A DNA stretch of 64,000 bases from Pseudoclavibacter endophyticus (GTDB lineage: Bacteria > Actinomycetota > Actinomycetes > Actinomycetales > Microbacteriaceae): positions 186,001 through 250,000 of the forward strand of contig NZ_WBJY01000001.1 of assembly GCF_008831085.1 (NCBI RefSeq). Reading direction: 5' to 3'. The notes under the pieces were generated by a model. That model saw nothing but the letters and a program-made list of their open reading frames with translations, ran no database searches and was not told the DNA's origin. Below are positions 42,671 through 51,432 of this stretch, piece after piece. The translations under genes were made by a program, and so were the position numbers. Positions within the stretch are counted from its first letter, which is position 1. The number at the start of each line of letters is the position of its first letter.

Positions 42671-44290
42671 ATGGAAGCCCTGCTCACCGTCACCGACCTG
42701 ACGAAGCACTTCGGCGAGACGATCGCGCTGAAAGGCGTGCAGATGCAGGTCAGCCGCGGAGAGATCGTCGGCCTCGTCGGCGAGAACGGCGCGGGCAAGT
42801 CGACGCTCGTGAGCATCCTCGGCGGCTGGACGACGCCAGACGGCGGTCAGCTCGTGCTCGACGACGAGCCGTTTCGGCCCGGGTCGCCGAGCGAAGCGCT
42901 GCTGGCGGGAGTCGGGTCGATTCAGCAGCAGTTCGAGGTCGACGCCAGGCAGACCATCGCGCACAACATCTTCCGGTCGTCGTACAACGCCGACCTCCCG
43001 GTCGACGAGCAGAATGAGCTCGCGCGGGAACTCATGGCGAGCGTCGGGCTCGACTTCGACCCCGAGCGGCGCATGGGCGAGCTCGTGCGAGCCGAGCAAG
43101 CACTCGTCGAGGTGATGCGGGTGATGGCCGAGGAGTCTCAACTCGTGCTCATGGACGAGGTCGCGTCAACCTTCAACGACTTCGAGATCTCACAGCTGCA
43201 CGAGGTCACGCGCCGACTCGCGCGGGCGGGTCGCGCCGTGATCTACATCACGCACCGCATCGACGAGATCGCGTCGCTCGTCGACAGGGTCGTGGTGCTG
43301 CGCGACGGGCTCGTGACGCGCGAGTTCTCGCCGCACGCGTTGCCCCACACCGACATCGCCTACGAGATCACGCAGCGCGAACTGACGTTCGGTGAGCGAC
43401 CCGCGCCGCTCGGCGGCGATGGAGCAGAGCACGCCGTCGCGGGCGAGGGCGGCGTCGCCGCGCGCACCCGGCTCGACGTGGAGGGGCTCTCGACGCCGGA
43501 CGGCGCCGTGCGAGGGGTGTCGTTCGCGCTTCGCCGCGGCGAGGTCTTCGGGCTCACCGGCCTACGGCGCGCGGGGATGAGCGAGCTCGCGGCTGCGCTC
43601 GTGGGGGCGGCGCCGGCGAGCTGGCAGCGCTACCGCAAGGACGGGACCGACGTGCTGCTGCGCGAGCCGGCCGACGCGCTGAAACTGCGCATCGGCTATC
43701 TGTCGGATCGCGATGACGAGCTCGGCCTGCGAACCGAGCACTCGATCGCCGAGAACCTGGTGACGGAGCGCGAGAACGCAACGACGCTCGACGAATTCCA
43801 GGCCCTGCGCGAGGCGGTGGCCCAGGTGCATCGCCTCCGGATCACGTCGACCGGGGTCGGCGGCGAGGTCGGCCACCTGTCGGTCGGCAACCAGCAGAAG
43901 GTGGCGGTGGCACGGTGGATGGGCGCCGGATGCGATGTGCTCGTGCTGAATCACCCAACACGGGGCATCGACGTGGGCGCGCGCCACGACATCACCGAGA
44001 TGCTGCACGAGCTGGCCGCGCGCGGCACGTCGATCGTGTTCATCTCGTCCGACCTGACGGAGCTGCTGGAGCTCAGCCACCGCATCGGCGTCATGCGCGA
44101 CGGCGAGCTCGTGTCGGTGCAGGACAACGCCGACGCGTCGGAGGACTCGCTCATGGCCGAGGCCCTCGGCGAGGGCGTCTTCCGCGACGACCAGGCGGAT
44201 ACGAGCGAGGCGAGCGGGGCCGGTGACGAGTTCGCTGCGCCGAGGGCCCCGGTCGCGGGTGGCCGCCGGGCGCGCCGCGCTAGCCGGTAG
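42671..44290 (+). CDS. RbsA-type sugar/nucleoside ABC transporter ATPase, orphan
   Basis: 539 residues, ATG at 42671 with GGAGG eight bases before. Two cassettes. The first has Walker A GENGAGKST (37-45), a weakened signature (GELVRAEQALVEV) and Walker B LVLMDEVAS. The second has lost Walker A (GLTGLRRAGMSE) but keeps LSVGNQQKVAVARWM and VLVLNHPTRGID, where the Walker B acid is Asn. RbsA-like proteins show the same asymmetry. Permease and binding protein genes are not adjacent, so partners must lie elsewhere. The next gene is a convergent IclR regulator. The C-terminal 35 residues are a basic, nonconserved tail. Confidence 0.85.
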   Translation: MEALLTVTDLTKHFGETIALKGVQMQVSRGEIVGLVGENGAGKSTLVSILGGWTTPDGGQLVLDDEPFRPGSPSEALLAGVGSIQQQFEVDARQTIAHNIFRSSYNADLPVDEQNELARELMASVGLDFDPERRMGELVRAEQALVEVMRVMAEESQLVLMDEVASTFNDFEISQLHEVTRRLARAGRAVIYITHRIDEIASLVDRVVVLRDGLVTREFSPHALPHTDIAYEITQRELTFGERPAPLGGDGAEHAVAGEGGVAARTRLDVEGLSTPDGAVRGVSFALRRGEVFGLTGLRRAGMSELAAALVGAAPASWQRYRKDGTDVLLREPADALKLRIGYLSDRDDELGLRTEHSIAENLVTERENATTLDEFQALREAVAQVHRLRITSTGVGGEVGHLSVGNQQKVAVARWMGAGCDVLVLNHPTRGIDVGARHDITEMLHELAARGTSIVFISSDLTELLELSHRIGVMRDGELVSVQDNADASEDSLMAEALGEGVFRDDQADTSEASGAGDEFAAPRAPVAGGRRARRASR

Positions 44291-44351
44291 ACGGAGCGCG
44301 ATCGCACCAGCGCCGTCGCCGCCATTCCCCGGAGCAGGCGAGTCGGCGCCG

Positions 44352-45179
44352 TCACGAAGCGCGACCGAAGATCTTCCGTTCGAGGCCGCGGGTGGCCGAC
44401 ACCACCGCATCCACGTAGCGCTCGCGGGCCGCGCGCACGCGCTCCTTCGGGCCGGAGATGCTGATGGCGCCGTGTGCCGTGCCGCGCGTATCGATGATCG
44501 GCGCGCTGACCGCGGCAAGCTCGGATTCACTCTCGCCGTCGTTCACCGCGAACCCTTGTGCGCGAACGGTATCGAGGGTCTCGACGAGCGCGACTCGCGA
44601 TCGGATCGTCGCGTCGGTGGCCGGCGCGAGCGTGGCCGAAGGATACAGCTGGTCGAACTCCGCGGGCGACAGCTGCGCGAGCAAGCACTTGCCGGCGGCC
44701 GTTGCGTGCGCGGGCACCCGCGCGCCGACCCTCGACGCGGCACGGATGACGTGCCCGCCCTCGGCCACCGACACGAACACGATCTCGTCGCCCTCGAGGA
44801 CGATGAGGTGGGCGGTCTCGCCGGTCATCGCCGCGACCTGCGCGAGGAAGGGGATCGCCTCGCTCTTGAGGTCGCCGACCCCGATGACCGACATGCCGAG
44901 CTCGACGAGCCGGTAGCCGGCGCCGTACGACTTGTCGCCCGGGTTGTAGCGCAGCAGCCCTCGCTCGAGCAGCGTCGAGACCATGCGGTGCGCCGTCGAC
45001 CGGGCGACGCCGAGCTCGTTCGCGACATCGCTCGTCCGCAGCCACGGGCGCTCCGCGAGCATGAGCAGGATGCGGGCGGCGTTGTCGACCGCGTCGATCG
45101 TGTACCGACCGCGCGGCTCGCTCGAGGTGTCGGCGGAGGGGACCGCGTCAGCGGAGGGCGAGGCGTCATCGATGGCCAT
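44352..45179 (-). CDS. IclR family transcriptional regulator
   Basis: 275 residues. After a 25-residue Ser/Ala-rich start, the winged helix (about 28-90; RTSDVANELGVARSTAHRMVSTLLERGLL) is followed by the IclR effector domain (about 105-270; THAATAAGKCLLAQLS-like segment, VNDGESESELAAVSAPI). IclR proteins control aromatic and carboxylate breakdown. It lies after the dioxygenase-FAH operon on the same strand, separated by a 17-bp hairpin, and probably regulates it. Confidence 0.9.
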   Translation of the reverse strand: MAIDDASPSADAVPSADTSSEPRGRYTIDAVDNAARILLMLAERPWLRTSDVANELGVARSTAHRMVSTLLERGLLRYNPGDKSYGAGYRLVELGMSVIGVGDLKSEAIPFLAQVAAMTGETAHLIVLEGDEIVFVSVAEGGHVIRAASRVGARVPAHATAAGKCLLAQLSPAEFDQLYPSATLAPATDATIRSRVALVETLDTVRAQGFAVNDGESESELAAVSAPIIDTRGTAHGAISISGPKERVRAARERYVDAVVSATRGLERKIFGRAS

Positions 45180-45203
45180 GTGTCCGGTCCTTTCACGAGC
45201 GCG

Positions 45204-45243
45204 GCCGCCGGATGCTCGGGCGCGACCCCGAGCATCCGGCGGC
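45204..45243 (-). terminator. Perfect 17-bp hairpin between the dioxygenase and IclR genes
   Basis: Bases 45204-45220 and 45227-45243 are exact reverse complements around a six-base CGCGAC loop. The hairpin lies just after the dioxygenase stop (45248) and before the IclR start (45179). No U-run follows on the minus strand. It may end or attenuate transcription between catabolic genes and regulator. Confidence 0.6.
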
Positions 45244-45247
45244 GTTC

Positions 45248-46207
45248 CTACTCGGCGACGTCAGGCGTGCCGTAGATGTGGAACTCGGGAGGGATGCGCG
45301 CGCCCCAGCCCGGCTTCGTCTTCCACTCGTCGGCGGACCAGATGTACGTCTCGTGGTCGGGCGCGAACTCGAGATAGCCGCCGTGCGCGACCTCGATGCG
45401 GTTGCCCCCCGGTTCACGCGTGTACAGGTAGAAGCCCTGGATCGCCGTGTGCGCCGACGGACCCGCCTCGATGTAGATGCCCGCGTCGGCGAACATGCTC
45501 GCGGCGAGCAGCACGTCTTCGCGGCTGTCGACAAGGTAGGCGAAATGGTGCAGGCGGCCGCTGCCGCTCGTATTCTCCTGCGTGTAAATGAGCTCGTGGC
45601 CCTGGATCGAGCTGCTCATCCAGGCGCCCGCCTCGGCGACGCCGTCGGCCTGGCGGATGACCTCGTAGGTGCGGAGACCGAAGCCGTCCTCCCAGAACTC
45701 ACGGTTGCGCCGCACGTCCCTCGCGAGCAGGTTGACGTGGTCGAGCCGCCGCACGTTCGCACCGCGGCCGGCGTAGGCCTGCACGTTCGTGGGAATTGCC
45801 GGCCGCTTGCCCTCCGGTGCCACGTACCGCTCGGTGTCGAAGTAGAGGCGGAACGTGTGCCCGTCGGGGTCGAGGAACTCGTACGAGCGCCCGATGCCGT
45901 ACTCGGGGTCGAGCCAGCGGCCCGCGTGCCCGTTGGCCTCGAGCCAGGCGACGCGTCGCTCGAGGGCAGCATCGCTCTCGGTGCGCCACGACATGTACTC
46001 GAGGCCGCCCTGGTTCGACGCCGTGAGTTTGAGCGACCACAGCTGGTAGTCGCCGAAGGCGCGCAGGTAGGTCGAGTCGCCGTCCTGCGCGACGATGTCC
46101 ATACCGAGCAGGTCGACGAAGTAGGCGAGCGTCGCATCCGGCGTCGGGGTGTACATGGCGTGGTAGCCGAGGTGGGCGAGGTCGTAGCCGCGCGCGTAGT
46201 CGGTCAT
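45248..46207 (-). CDS. Type I extradiol (catechol 2,3-type) dioxygenase, VOC family
   Basis: 319 residues in two VOC modules. The active-site iron ligands are in the second half: His157 (RRLDHVNLL), His221 (GRLHHFAYLVD) and Glu272 (GGNRIEVAHGG), with the conserved Tyr in FYLYTREPGGNR. These enzymes cleave catechol-type rings next to the hydroxyls. Co-transcription with an FAH-family hydrolase (22-base gap) supports a meta-cleavage pathway. The true substrate (catechol, homoprotocatechuate or a larger diol) is not readable. Confidence 0.88.
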   Translation of the reverse strand: MTDYARGYDLAHLGYHAMYTPTPDATLAYFVDLLGMDIVAQDGDSTYLRAFGDYQLWSLKLTASNQGGLEYMSWRTESDAALERRVAWLEANGHAGRWLDPEYGIGRSYEFLDPDGHTFRLYFDTERYVAPEGKRPAIPTNVQAYAGRGANVRRLDHVNLLARDVRRNREFWEDGFGLRTYEVIRQADGVAEAGAWMSSSIQGHELIYTQENTSGSGRLHHFAYLVDSREDVLLAASMFADAGIYIEAGPSAHTAIQGFYLYTREPGGNRIEVAHGGYLEFAPDHETYIWSADEWKTKPGWGARIPPEFHIYGTPDVAE

Positions 46208-46228
46208 ATTGCGTGCCTCCTTCAGCGG

Positions 46229-47146
46229 TCAGTGGTGCTCGACGGGGTTCGAGAGCACGCCGATGCCCTCGATCTCGACCTCGACCGTGCCGCCGAGGCG
46301 CACGAGGTCGACGTTCTGCACGGCGCCGCCCTTCGCCGATGCGCGAAGCGCCGTGCCCATGGCGATGACGTCACCCGGCTCGAGCGTGAGGTACTGCGAC
46401 GTGAACGACACGACCTCGGCCACGCTGAAGCGCAGGTTGCCGGTGTTGTCGTCGGTCACGACGCGCCCGTCGTGGCGGCACTGGATGCGCAGCGCGTGGG
46501 GATCTGGCACCTCATCGGTCGTCACGACCCATGGCCCCAGGGGGCCGAACGTGTCGGCGCCCTTGTAGCGGGCGGGGTAGCTCACCCAGCTGTCGACGTA
46601 GCGGATGCCGTTGGGGTCGTCGGGATCGGGGTGGATGGCCCGGTAATGGAAGGTGTCGTCACCGCGCATGGTGGGCGACGTGAGGTCGTTCATGATCGTG
46701 TAGCCGAAGACGTGGCCAGGCGCCTCGTCGATCGTGAGTTCGGCGCCGCCGGTGCCGATGACGACCGTGAGCTCGGGCTCGGGGTGCACGCGGCCGTAGC
46801 GCTCCTTCACCCGGATGGGCTGCCCGTGGCCGACGAGCGATGACGACGGCTTCACGAACATGGCCGGCGTCGAGGGCCCCTGCATGATGCGGTCGGGGTT
46901 GGCACTGTTGTTGAGCGCGACGCCGAGGATCTTGCCGGGGCGGCGGAGCGGCGGGAGCCAGTGCACGCCGTCGAGGGAGATGCGCCCGCTCTGCGCCTTC
47001 GCCTTCGAGGCGAGCGCGAGGCCGTCGGGGTGCTCGATGAGGTCGCCGAGATCGGCGAAGCCCTCGACGACGGCGGCCTCCGTCTCGGACACGCCGACGA
47101 TGACGGCCCGCGAGCCGTCGGCCTGTTGGATCGTGCCGAGCCTCAT
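46229..47146 (-). CDS. Fumarylacetoacetate hydrolase family protein
   Basis: 305 residues. The C-terminal FAH domain (about 65-300) has the metal site HPEPELTVVIG (Glu123, Glu125), GYTIMNDLTSPTM with an Asp ligand, and KGADTFGPLGPWVV. The start fits a family of C-C hydrolases, decarboxylases and hydratases acting on oxo-acids, for example 2-hydroxyhepta-2,4-diene-1,7-dioate isomerase or oxaloacetate-type enzymes. As first gene of the operon with the extradiol dioxygenase, it probably processes the ring-cleavage product. Confidence 0.87.
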   Translation of the reverse strand: MRLGTIQQADGSRAVIVGVSETEAAVVEGFADLGDLIEHPDGLALASKAKAQSGRISLDGVHWLPPLRRPGKILGVALNNSANPDRIMQGPSTPAMFVKPSSSLVGHGQPIRVKERYGRVHPEPELTVVIGTGGAELTIDEAPGHVFGYTIMNDLTSPTMRGDDTFHYRAIHPDPDDPNGIRYVDSWVSYPARYKGADTFGPLGPWVVTTDEVPDPHALRIQCRHDGRVVTDDNTGNLRFSVAEVVSFTSQYLTLEPGDVIAMGTALRASAKGGAVQNVDLVRLGGTVEVEIEGIGVLSNPVEHH

Positions 47147-47242
47147 CGCGCCGCCTCGATTCGTATCGCGGCCGGATGCGCGGTGGCGCTGGTGCCCGTG
47201 CTGATCATGCGTTCGGTCCCCTTCGTGACGTCGTCGTCGCTT

Positions 47243-47292
47243 GCTCGTGCCTGCAGTGGCCGGCTCGTGCTTGCAGTCTCAGTGAGTGAGAC
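47243..47292 (-). promoter_or_regulatory. Direct repeats and palindrome upstream of the FAH-dioxygenase operon
   Basis: GCTCGTGCCTGCAGT (47243-47257) is repeated at 47263-47277 with one change, exactly 20 bases apart, on one helix face. It is followed by a perfect inverted repeat GTCTCA-GTGAG-TGAGAC (47276-47292). They lie 95-145 bases before the FAH start. On the minus strand a TTGAAA hexamer (near 47298) could be a -35. Binding by the IclR regulator is likely but inferred. Confidence 0.5.
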
Positions 47293-47612
47293 GGTGTTTC
47301 AACAGGCAAGACGATACGGGATGCCGCGGGGGCTGTCTACGCCGCCGTCCCCGGTCTGCCGAGGCGGGCCGTCCGTCTGGAGGGCCCGGGAGGTCAAGCA
47401 CGGCCGGAGATGGGCGTGCCCGTCCGTCTCGTCCCTCCAAGGGGTCGTACGCACTCGTCCGCAGAGGTCGCGCTACGCTGGCGGACGGACCGGTGCGAGC
47501 GAAACGAGGTCTCATCGATGTCCGTCCGACCCCGCCCAACGCGGGCCCCGGCCGCACCGGCACGACGCGGGCCAGGTCATCGACGAGCACCTCGCCGACG
47601 ACGGGGACTGAC

Positions 47613-49427
47613 GTGATCACTGCGCGCCGCTGGGGCTTGTTCGAGGCCCCGGCCGACCCGCCGGCCGGGCGGCGGTTGCGTCTCGACCCCACCTGGTCGC
47701 CGGCGCGCATGAGCCGCGAGATCATCCGCCGTGAGTGGCGTCTCGTGCTCGCGGGGTCGCTGCTCCTCGTCAGTTACAACGTCGCGATGATGCTCGTGCC
47801 GGTCGTGGTCGGCAGCGTGGTCGACACCGTCGTGCAGCCCCTCGCCGAGGGCATCCCCGTGAGCGACCTCCTGCCGCTCCTCGCGTGGTGGTGCGCGGCG
47901 GTGCTCGGCCTGTACCTCGTGATCAACTTCGGTTACCGCTTCGGCGGACGCCTCGGCTGGCTCGCGGTGCAGCGCTCGCAGTTCGAGGTCGCGCAGCGCG
48001 TGCTCGAGCGCGTCCTTGATGAACGCGGCATTGCGGGCCCGCCCCGGGCGAGCGGCGGGCTGCTCTCGGTCGCGACCGGCGACGCGCACCGGGCCTGCCT
48101 CGTGCTCTACGTCACGATCTACCCGCCGGGACAGGCCATAGGCCTCCTCGTCGCGGTCGGGGCGCTGTTTACCGTGCACCCGTGGCTCGGCATCGGCGCG
48201 ATCGTGGGTCTTCCCGTTGCGATCCTCGTCATGCACGCCCTCACGCAACCCCTCCGCAAACGCAGTCAGGCCGAGCGTGCCAAGCTCGCCGACGCCGCGG
48301 CATCCGCCGCCGACCTCGTCGCCGGTTACCGCGTGCTTCGCGGCCTCCACGCGCACGACGTCGCGGCGGGGCGCTACCGCGACGTGAGCAGGCGAGCGCT
48401 CGACTCGACGGTCGCGGCGCGCAGCGCGAAGGCCTGGTTCGACGGTGTCGGCACTGGCGTTTCGCAACTGTTCGCCGTCGCGGTCGTCATCGCGGCGGCC
48501 GTGCTCGCGTTCAACGCCGAGATCGGTGCGGGCGGGCTCGCGACCGTCGCCGGTGTCGCCGTCGCGATGGTGCAGCCGCTCAACCTGCTCGTGAACTCGC
48601 TCGCCTCGTACTGGGCGATCGCGCAAGCGAGCACCCGACGCGTGCTCGACCTCATCGGCACGGCACCCAACCCGGCGAGCCTCGGCGACCGCGAAGTGCC
48701 CGCGCCGTCGACCGGCATCGCCGCGCTCGAGTTCCGCGGGTTCCCCGTTGCGGACGGTGCGCGGTTGGATGCCCGGATCGAGCAGGGATCGTTCGTCGTG
48801 CTCGACCTGCCGCACGCGAGCCACGGGCGCCTCGCCGAGGTGCTCGCCGCGCGTGCGAGCGCGTCGGCGCGGATGTCCGGCAGCGACGGCGTTGCCGGAC
48901 CGGCTGGCGGCCCAGCGCCGGCGTTCGACGACGCCGTTCGCGTCTTCGGCATGCCCGTCGGTGCCCTGCAGCCCGCGGCGCTGCGTGAGCGCATCCTCGT
49001 CGTGCCGCACGCACCCGGCATCCTGTCCGGCACCGTGCTCGACAACGTGCGCGCGACCGGTGACGAACCGCGAAGGGAAGACGCCGCCCGAGAGGCGCTG
49101 CGCGTCGCGAGCCTCGAACCGGCCGAACTGCCCGACCGCTACGACACCGGCGTCGGCGACGACGGTTGGGAACTGTCGGGCGGCCAGCGACAGCGCATCG
49201 CGCTCGCCCGGGCCGTCGCCGCGGCACCGGACGTGCTCGTGCTCGTCGAGCCGACGACCTCGGTCGACGCGGTGACCGAGCAGCGGATCGCGGCGCGCCT
49301 CGCCGACCAGCGCGTGGGTCGCACGACCCTCGTCGTGACGTCGTCGCCCGCCTTCCACGCCGTCGCCGACCGCGTTCTGACCGCTGGGAGCGCGCGTACG
49401 CCAACGGGGGTCGGGTCCGATGGTTGA
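47613..49427 (+). CDS. ABC exporter subunit with degenerate ATPase domain
   Basis: 604 residues from a GTG at 47613 (GGGGA upstream). Residues about 35-330 form a six-helix exporter transmembrane domain. The ATPase domain lacks a Walker A motif (LDLPHASHGRLAEVL where GxxGxGKS is expected). The Q-loop Gln is replaced (VVPHAPGILSGTVLDNV), the Walker B Asp is Val (VLVLVEP, 541-547) and the H-loop His is Ser (VVTSSPAF, Ser577). It keeps a perfect signature LSGGQ (521-525) and D-loop. It can therefore serve only the ATP bound by its partner, encoded by the next gene. The frame is open far upstream, so the start is moderately certain. Confidence 0.82.
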   Translation: MITARRWGLFEAPADPPAGRRLRLDPTWSPARMSREIIRREWRLVLAGSLLLVSYNVAMMLVPVVVGSVVDTVVQPLAEGIPVSDLLPLLAWWCAAVLGLYLVINFGYRFGGRLGWLAVQRSQFEVAQRVLERVLDERGIAGPPRASGGLLSVATGDAHRACLVLYVTIYPPGQAIGLLVAVGALFTVHPWLGIGAIVGLPVAILVMHALTQPLRKRSQAERAKLADAAASAADLVAGYRVLRGLHAHDVAAGRYRDVSRRALDSTVAARSAKAWFDGVGTGVSQLFAVAVVIAAAVLAFNAEIGAGGLATVAGVAVAMVQPLNLLVNSLASYWAIAQASTRRVLDLIGTAPNPASLGDREVPAPSTGIAALEFRGFPVADGARLDARIEQGSFVVLDLPHASHGRLAEVLAARASASARMSGSDGVAGPAGGPAPAFDDAVRVFGMPVGALQPAALRERILVVPHAPGILSGTVLDNVRATGDEPRREDAAREALRVASLEPAELPDRYDTGVGDDGWELSGGQRQRIALARAVAAAPDVLVLVEPTTSVDAVTEQRIAARLADQRVGRTTLVVTSSPAFHAVADRVLTAGSARTPTGVGSDG

Positions 49428-51390
49428 CCGGTACACCGAGCGCGCGGCCGGCGAGCCCGCGGCCACGGGGAACGCGGGCGCCCGGGACGCGGCCGTCGGG
49501 CACGCGGCCGTCGGGCACGCGGCCGGGAGTGCCGACCGCGCCGACGACCTCCTCACCGGCGAGGAGCTCCGCCGACAGCTGCCGATCGCCCCGCCCCGTG
49601 CCGTCGCGTCGACGCTCTGGGTGATGCTCCGCGGTCGGCGCCTCCGCCTCGCGGGCGTGCTGCTGCGGTTTCTCGCCGAGGCCGTGACCGCGCTCGTGAT
49701 CCCGTTCGTGACGGGAGCGATCGTCGACACCATCATCGCGGCCGATGGCACGGGAGTGCCCCGCGAGTTCTGGTGGCAGGTGGCGCTGCTCGTGGCCGCC
49801 GCCGCGGCGGCCGGGCTGCTGCGCTGGTCGGGAGCCTCGTCGCTCGCTCGTCTCGCCGAGACCCTCATCGCCGAGCTGCGCGAGGCGTACGTGACGAGCG
49901 CGCTACGGCTGCCGCGGGCATCCGTCGAACGGGCCGGCACCGGCGACATCGTCACCCGCGCCTCCGACGACATCGGCCAGATCTCGGGCACGCTGCCCGG
50001 CGTTCTGCCGCGCGTGTGCGTCTCGGCGTTCACGATCGCGCTCGCGGTCGGTGGAATCGGCGCGATCGACCCGCGGATGCTGATCGGGTTCGCGCTCACC
50101 GTCCCGTTCTACGCGGCCACTGTCGCCTGGTACGTCCGCACGGCGCCTGGGGTGTACGCGGCCGATCGAGCTGCGCGCTCACACCGCGGGCAACACATTC
50201 TCGGCACCCTGACGCAGCTGCCGGCCGTGGTGGCGCACCGCCTCGAACGCCGACAGCTCGGGCGCATCCGGGCGGCCGCGTGGCGGACCGTGCGTTGGGC
50301 GATGCGCACGCGGATCGTGCAGAATCGCCTGTCGGGCAACCTCTACCTCACTGAGGGCGTCGGGCTCGCGGCGGTGCTGTCGGTGGGCGTGTGGCTCGCC
50401 GCGATCGGCGCGTCGACCCCCGGCGACGTGACGGCGGCGGCGCTGCTGTTCCTTCGCACCGTCGGCCCGATCGCCGCGCTCATGTTCGTCATGGACGACC
50501 TGCAGTCGGCCTTCACCTCACTTGGTCGCCTCGTCGGCGTCATCGAATCGAGTGGGCAGGGCCCCTCGTCGGGCTCGGGGAACGAAGCGGGTGCGGGTGT
50601 GGGGAACGGTGCGGGTGACGGCCGCGACCCGGACGCTGCGGTCGTGCGCGCGTCACGGCTCTTCTTCGCCTATCGGCCGGATGCCCCGGTGCTGTCCGGC
50701 GTCGACCTCGAGATCGCGCGCGGGGAGGTGGTCGCGGTCGTGGGTGCGACGGGGTCCGGGAAATCGACGCTCGCGGCTGTGCTCGCGGGCGTGCACGAGC
50801 CGGACGATGGGCTCGTCGAGCGCGGAGTGCCGCTCTCGGCCGTCGTGACGGTGACGCAGGAGTCGCATCTCTTCGCCGGCACGGTGCGCGACAATCTCTC
50901 CCTCGCGGCGCCGGACGCGAGCGACGACGACCTCCGCGCCGCCCTCGAGCGCGTCGGTGCGGCGGAGCTGGTCGACAGCCTCCCGTCGGGACTCATCACG
51001 CCGATCGGCCACGGTGGCGAGACGCTGACGGCGGCGCAGGCGCAGCACCTGGCACTGGCCCGCGTCGTGCTCGCCGATCCGGCGCTCGTGATCCTCGACG
51101 AGGCGACCGCCGAGACCGACACCGCCGACGGCGGGGTACTCGACCGGGCCGCCGCCGCCGCGATCGAGGGGCGTGCCGCGCTCGTCATCGCGCACCGGCT
51201 GTCGCAGGCCGCGGCCGCAGACCGGGTCGTCGTGCTCGACGATGGCCGAGTCGCCGAGCAGGGCTCTCACGCCGAGCTCCTCGCCGCCGGCGGTGCCTAC
51301 GCGCGGCTCTGGGAGGCGTGGTCGCGCGGAGGCGGCAGCCGGGAACGTGCCGCGGCGTCGCCGGCCGCCGACGCTGGGGCCGACGTCTGA
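49420..51390 (+). CDS. ABC exporter subunit with canonical Walker motifs
   Basis: 656 residues; ATG at 49420 overlaps the previous stop by eight bases. An Ala/Gly-rich start with a tandem AVGHAAVGHA repeat precedes a six-helix exporter domain (about 65-340). The ATPase domain has Walker A GATGSGKS (442-449), Walker B LVILDEATAE (Asp560, Glu561) and H-loop His592, but its signature is LTAAQ (536-540) instead of LSGGQ. It complements the upstream subunit: its Walker site would face the partner's LSGGQ. Together they would form a heterodimeric exporter with one consensus site, of unknown substrate. Confidence 0.87.
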   Translation: MVDRYTERAAGEPAATGNAGARDAAVGHAAVGHAAGSADRADDLLTGEELRRQLPIAPPRAVASTLWVMLRGRRLRLAGVLLRFLAEAVTALVIPFVTGAIVDTIIAADGTGVPREFWWQVALLVAAAAAAGLLRWSGASSLARLAETLIAELREAYVTSALRLPRASVERAGTGDIVTRASDDIGQISGTLPGVLPRVCVSAFTIALAVGGIGAIDPRMLIGFALTVPFYAATVAWYVRTAPGVYAADRAARSHRGQHILGTLTQLPAVVAHRLERRQLGRIRAAAWRTVRWAMRTRIVQNRLSGNLYLTEGVGLAAVLSVGVWLAAIGASTPGDVTAAALLFLRTVGPIAALMFVMDDLQSAFTSLGRLVGVIESSGQGPSSGSGNEAGAGVGNGAGDGRDPDAAVVRASRLFFAYRPDAPVLSGVDLEIARGEVVAVVGATGSGKSTLAAVLAGVHEPDDGLVERGVPLSAVVTVTQESHLFAGTVRDNLSLAAPDASDDDLRAALERVGAAELVDSLPSGLITPIGHGGETLTAAQAQHLALARVVLADPALVILDEATAETDTADGGVLDRAAAAAIEGRAALVIAHRLSQAAAADRVVVLDDGRVAEQGSHAELLAAGGAYARLWEAWSRGGGSRERAAASPAADAGADV

Positions 51391-51432
51391 TTGCCCGCCG
51401 CGTCGAGGTGCACCCTCGCAACGCCCCGTCGT

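Noticed and set aside
47286..47612. Open frame extending the first ABC exporter subunit 109 codons upstream
   Set aside because: The extra sequence is Arg/Pro/Ser-rich low complexity and covers the promoter region; the GTG at 47613 has a ribosome site and gives the normal exporter length.
47577..50099. 840-codon open frame on the minus strand opposite the ABC exporter genes
   Set aside because: It is a shadow frame: the plus-strand frames have full ABC exporter domains and ATPase motifs, while this translation is Arg/His/Asp-rich without domains. High GC leaves long antisense frames open.
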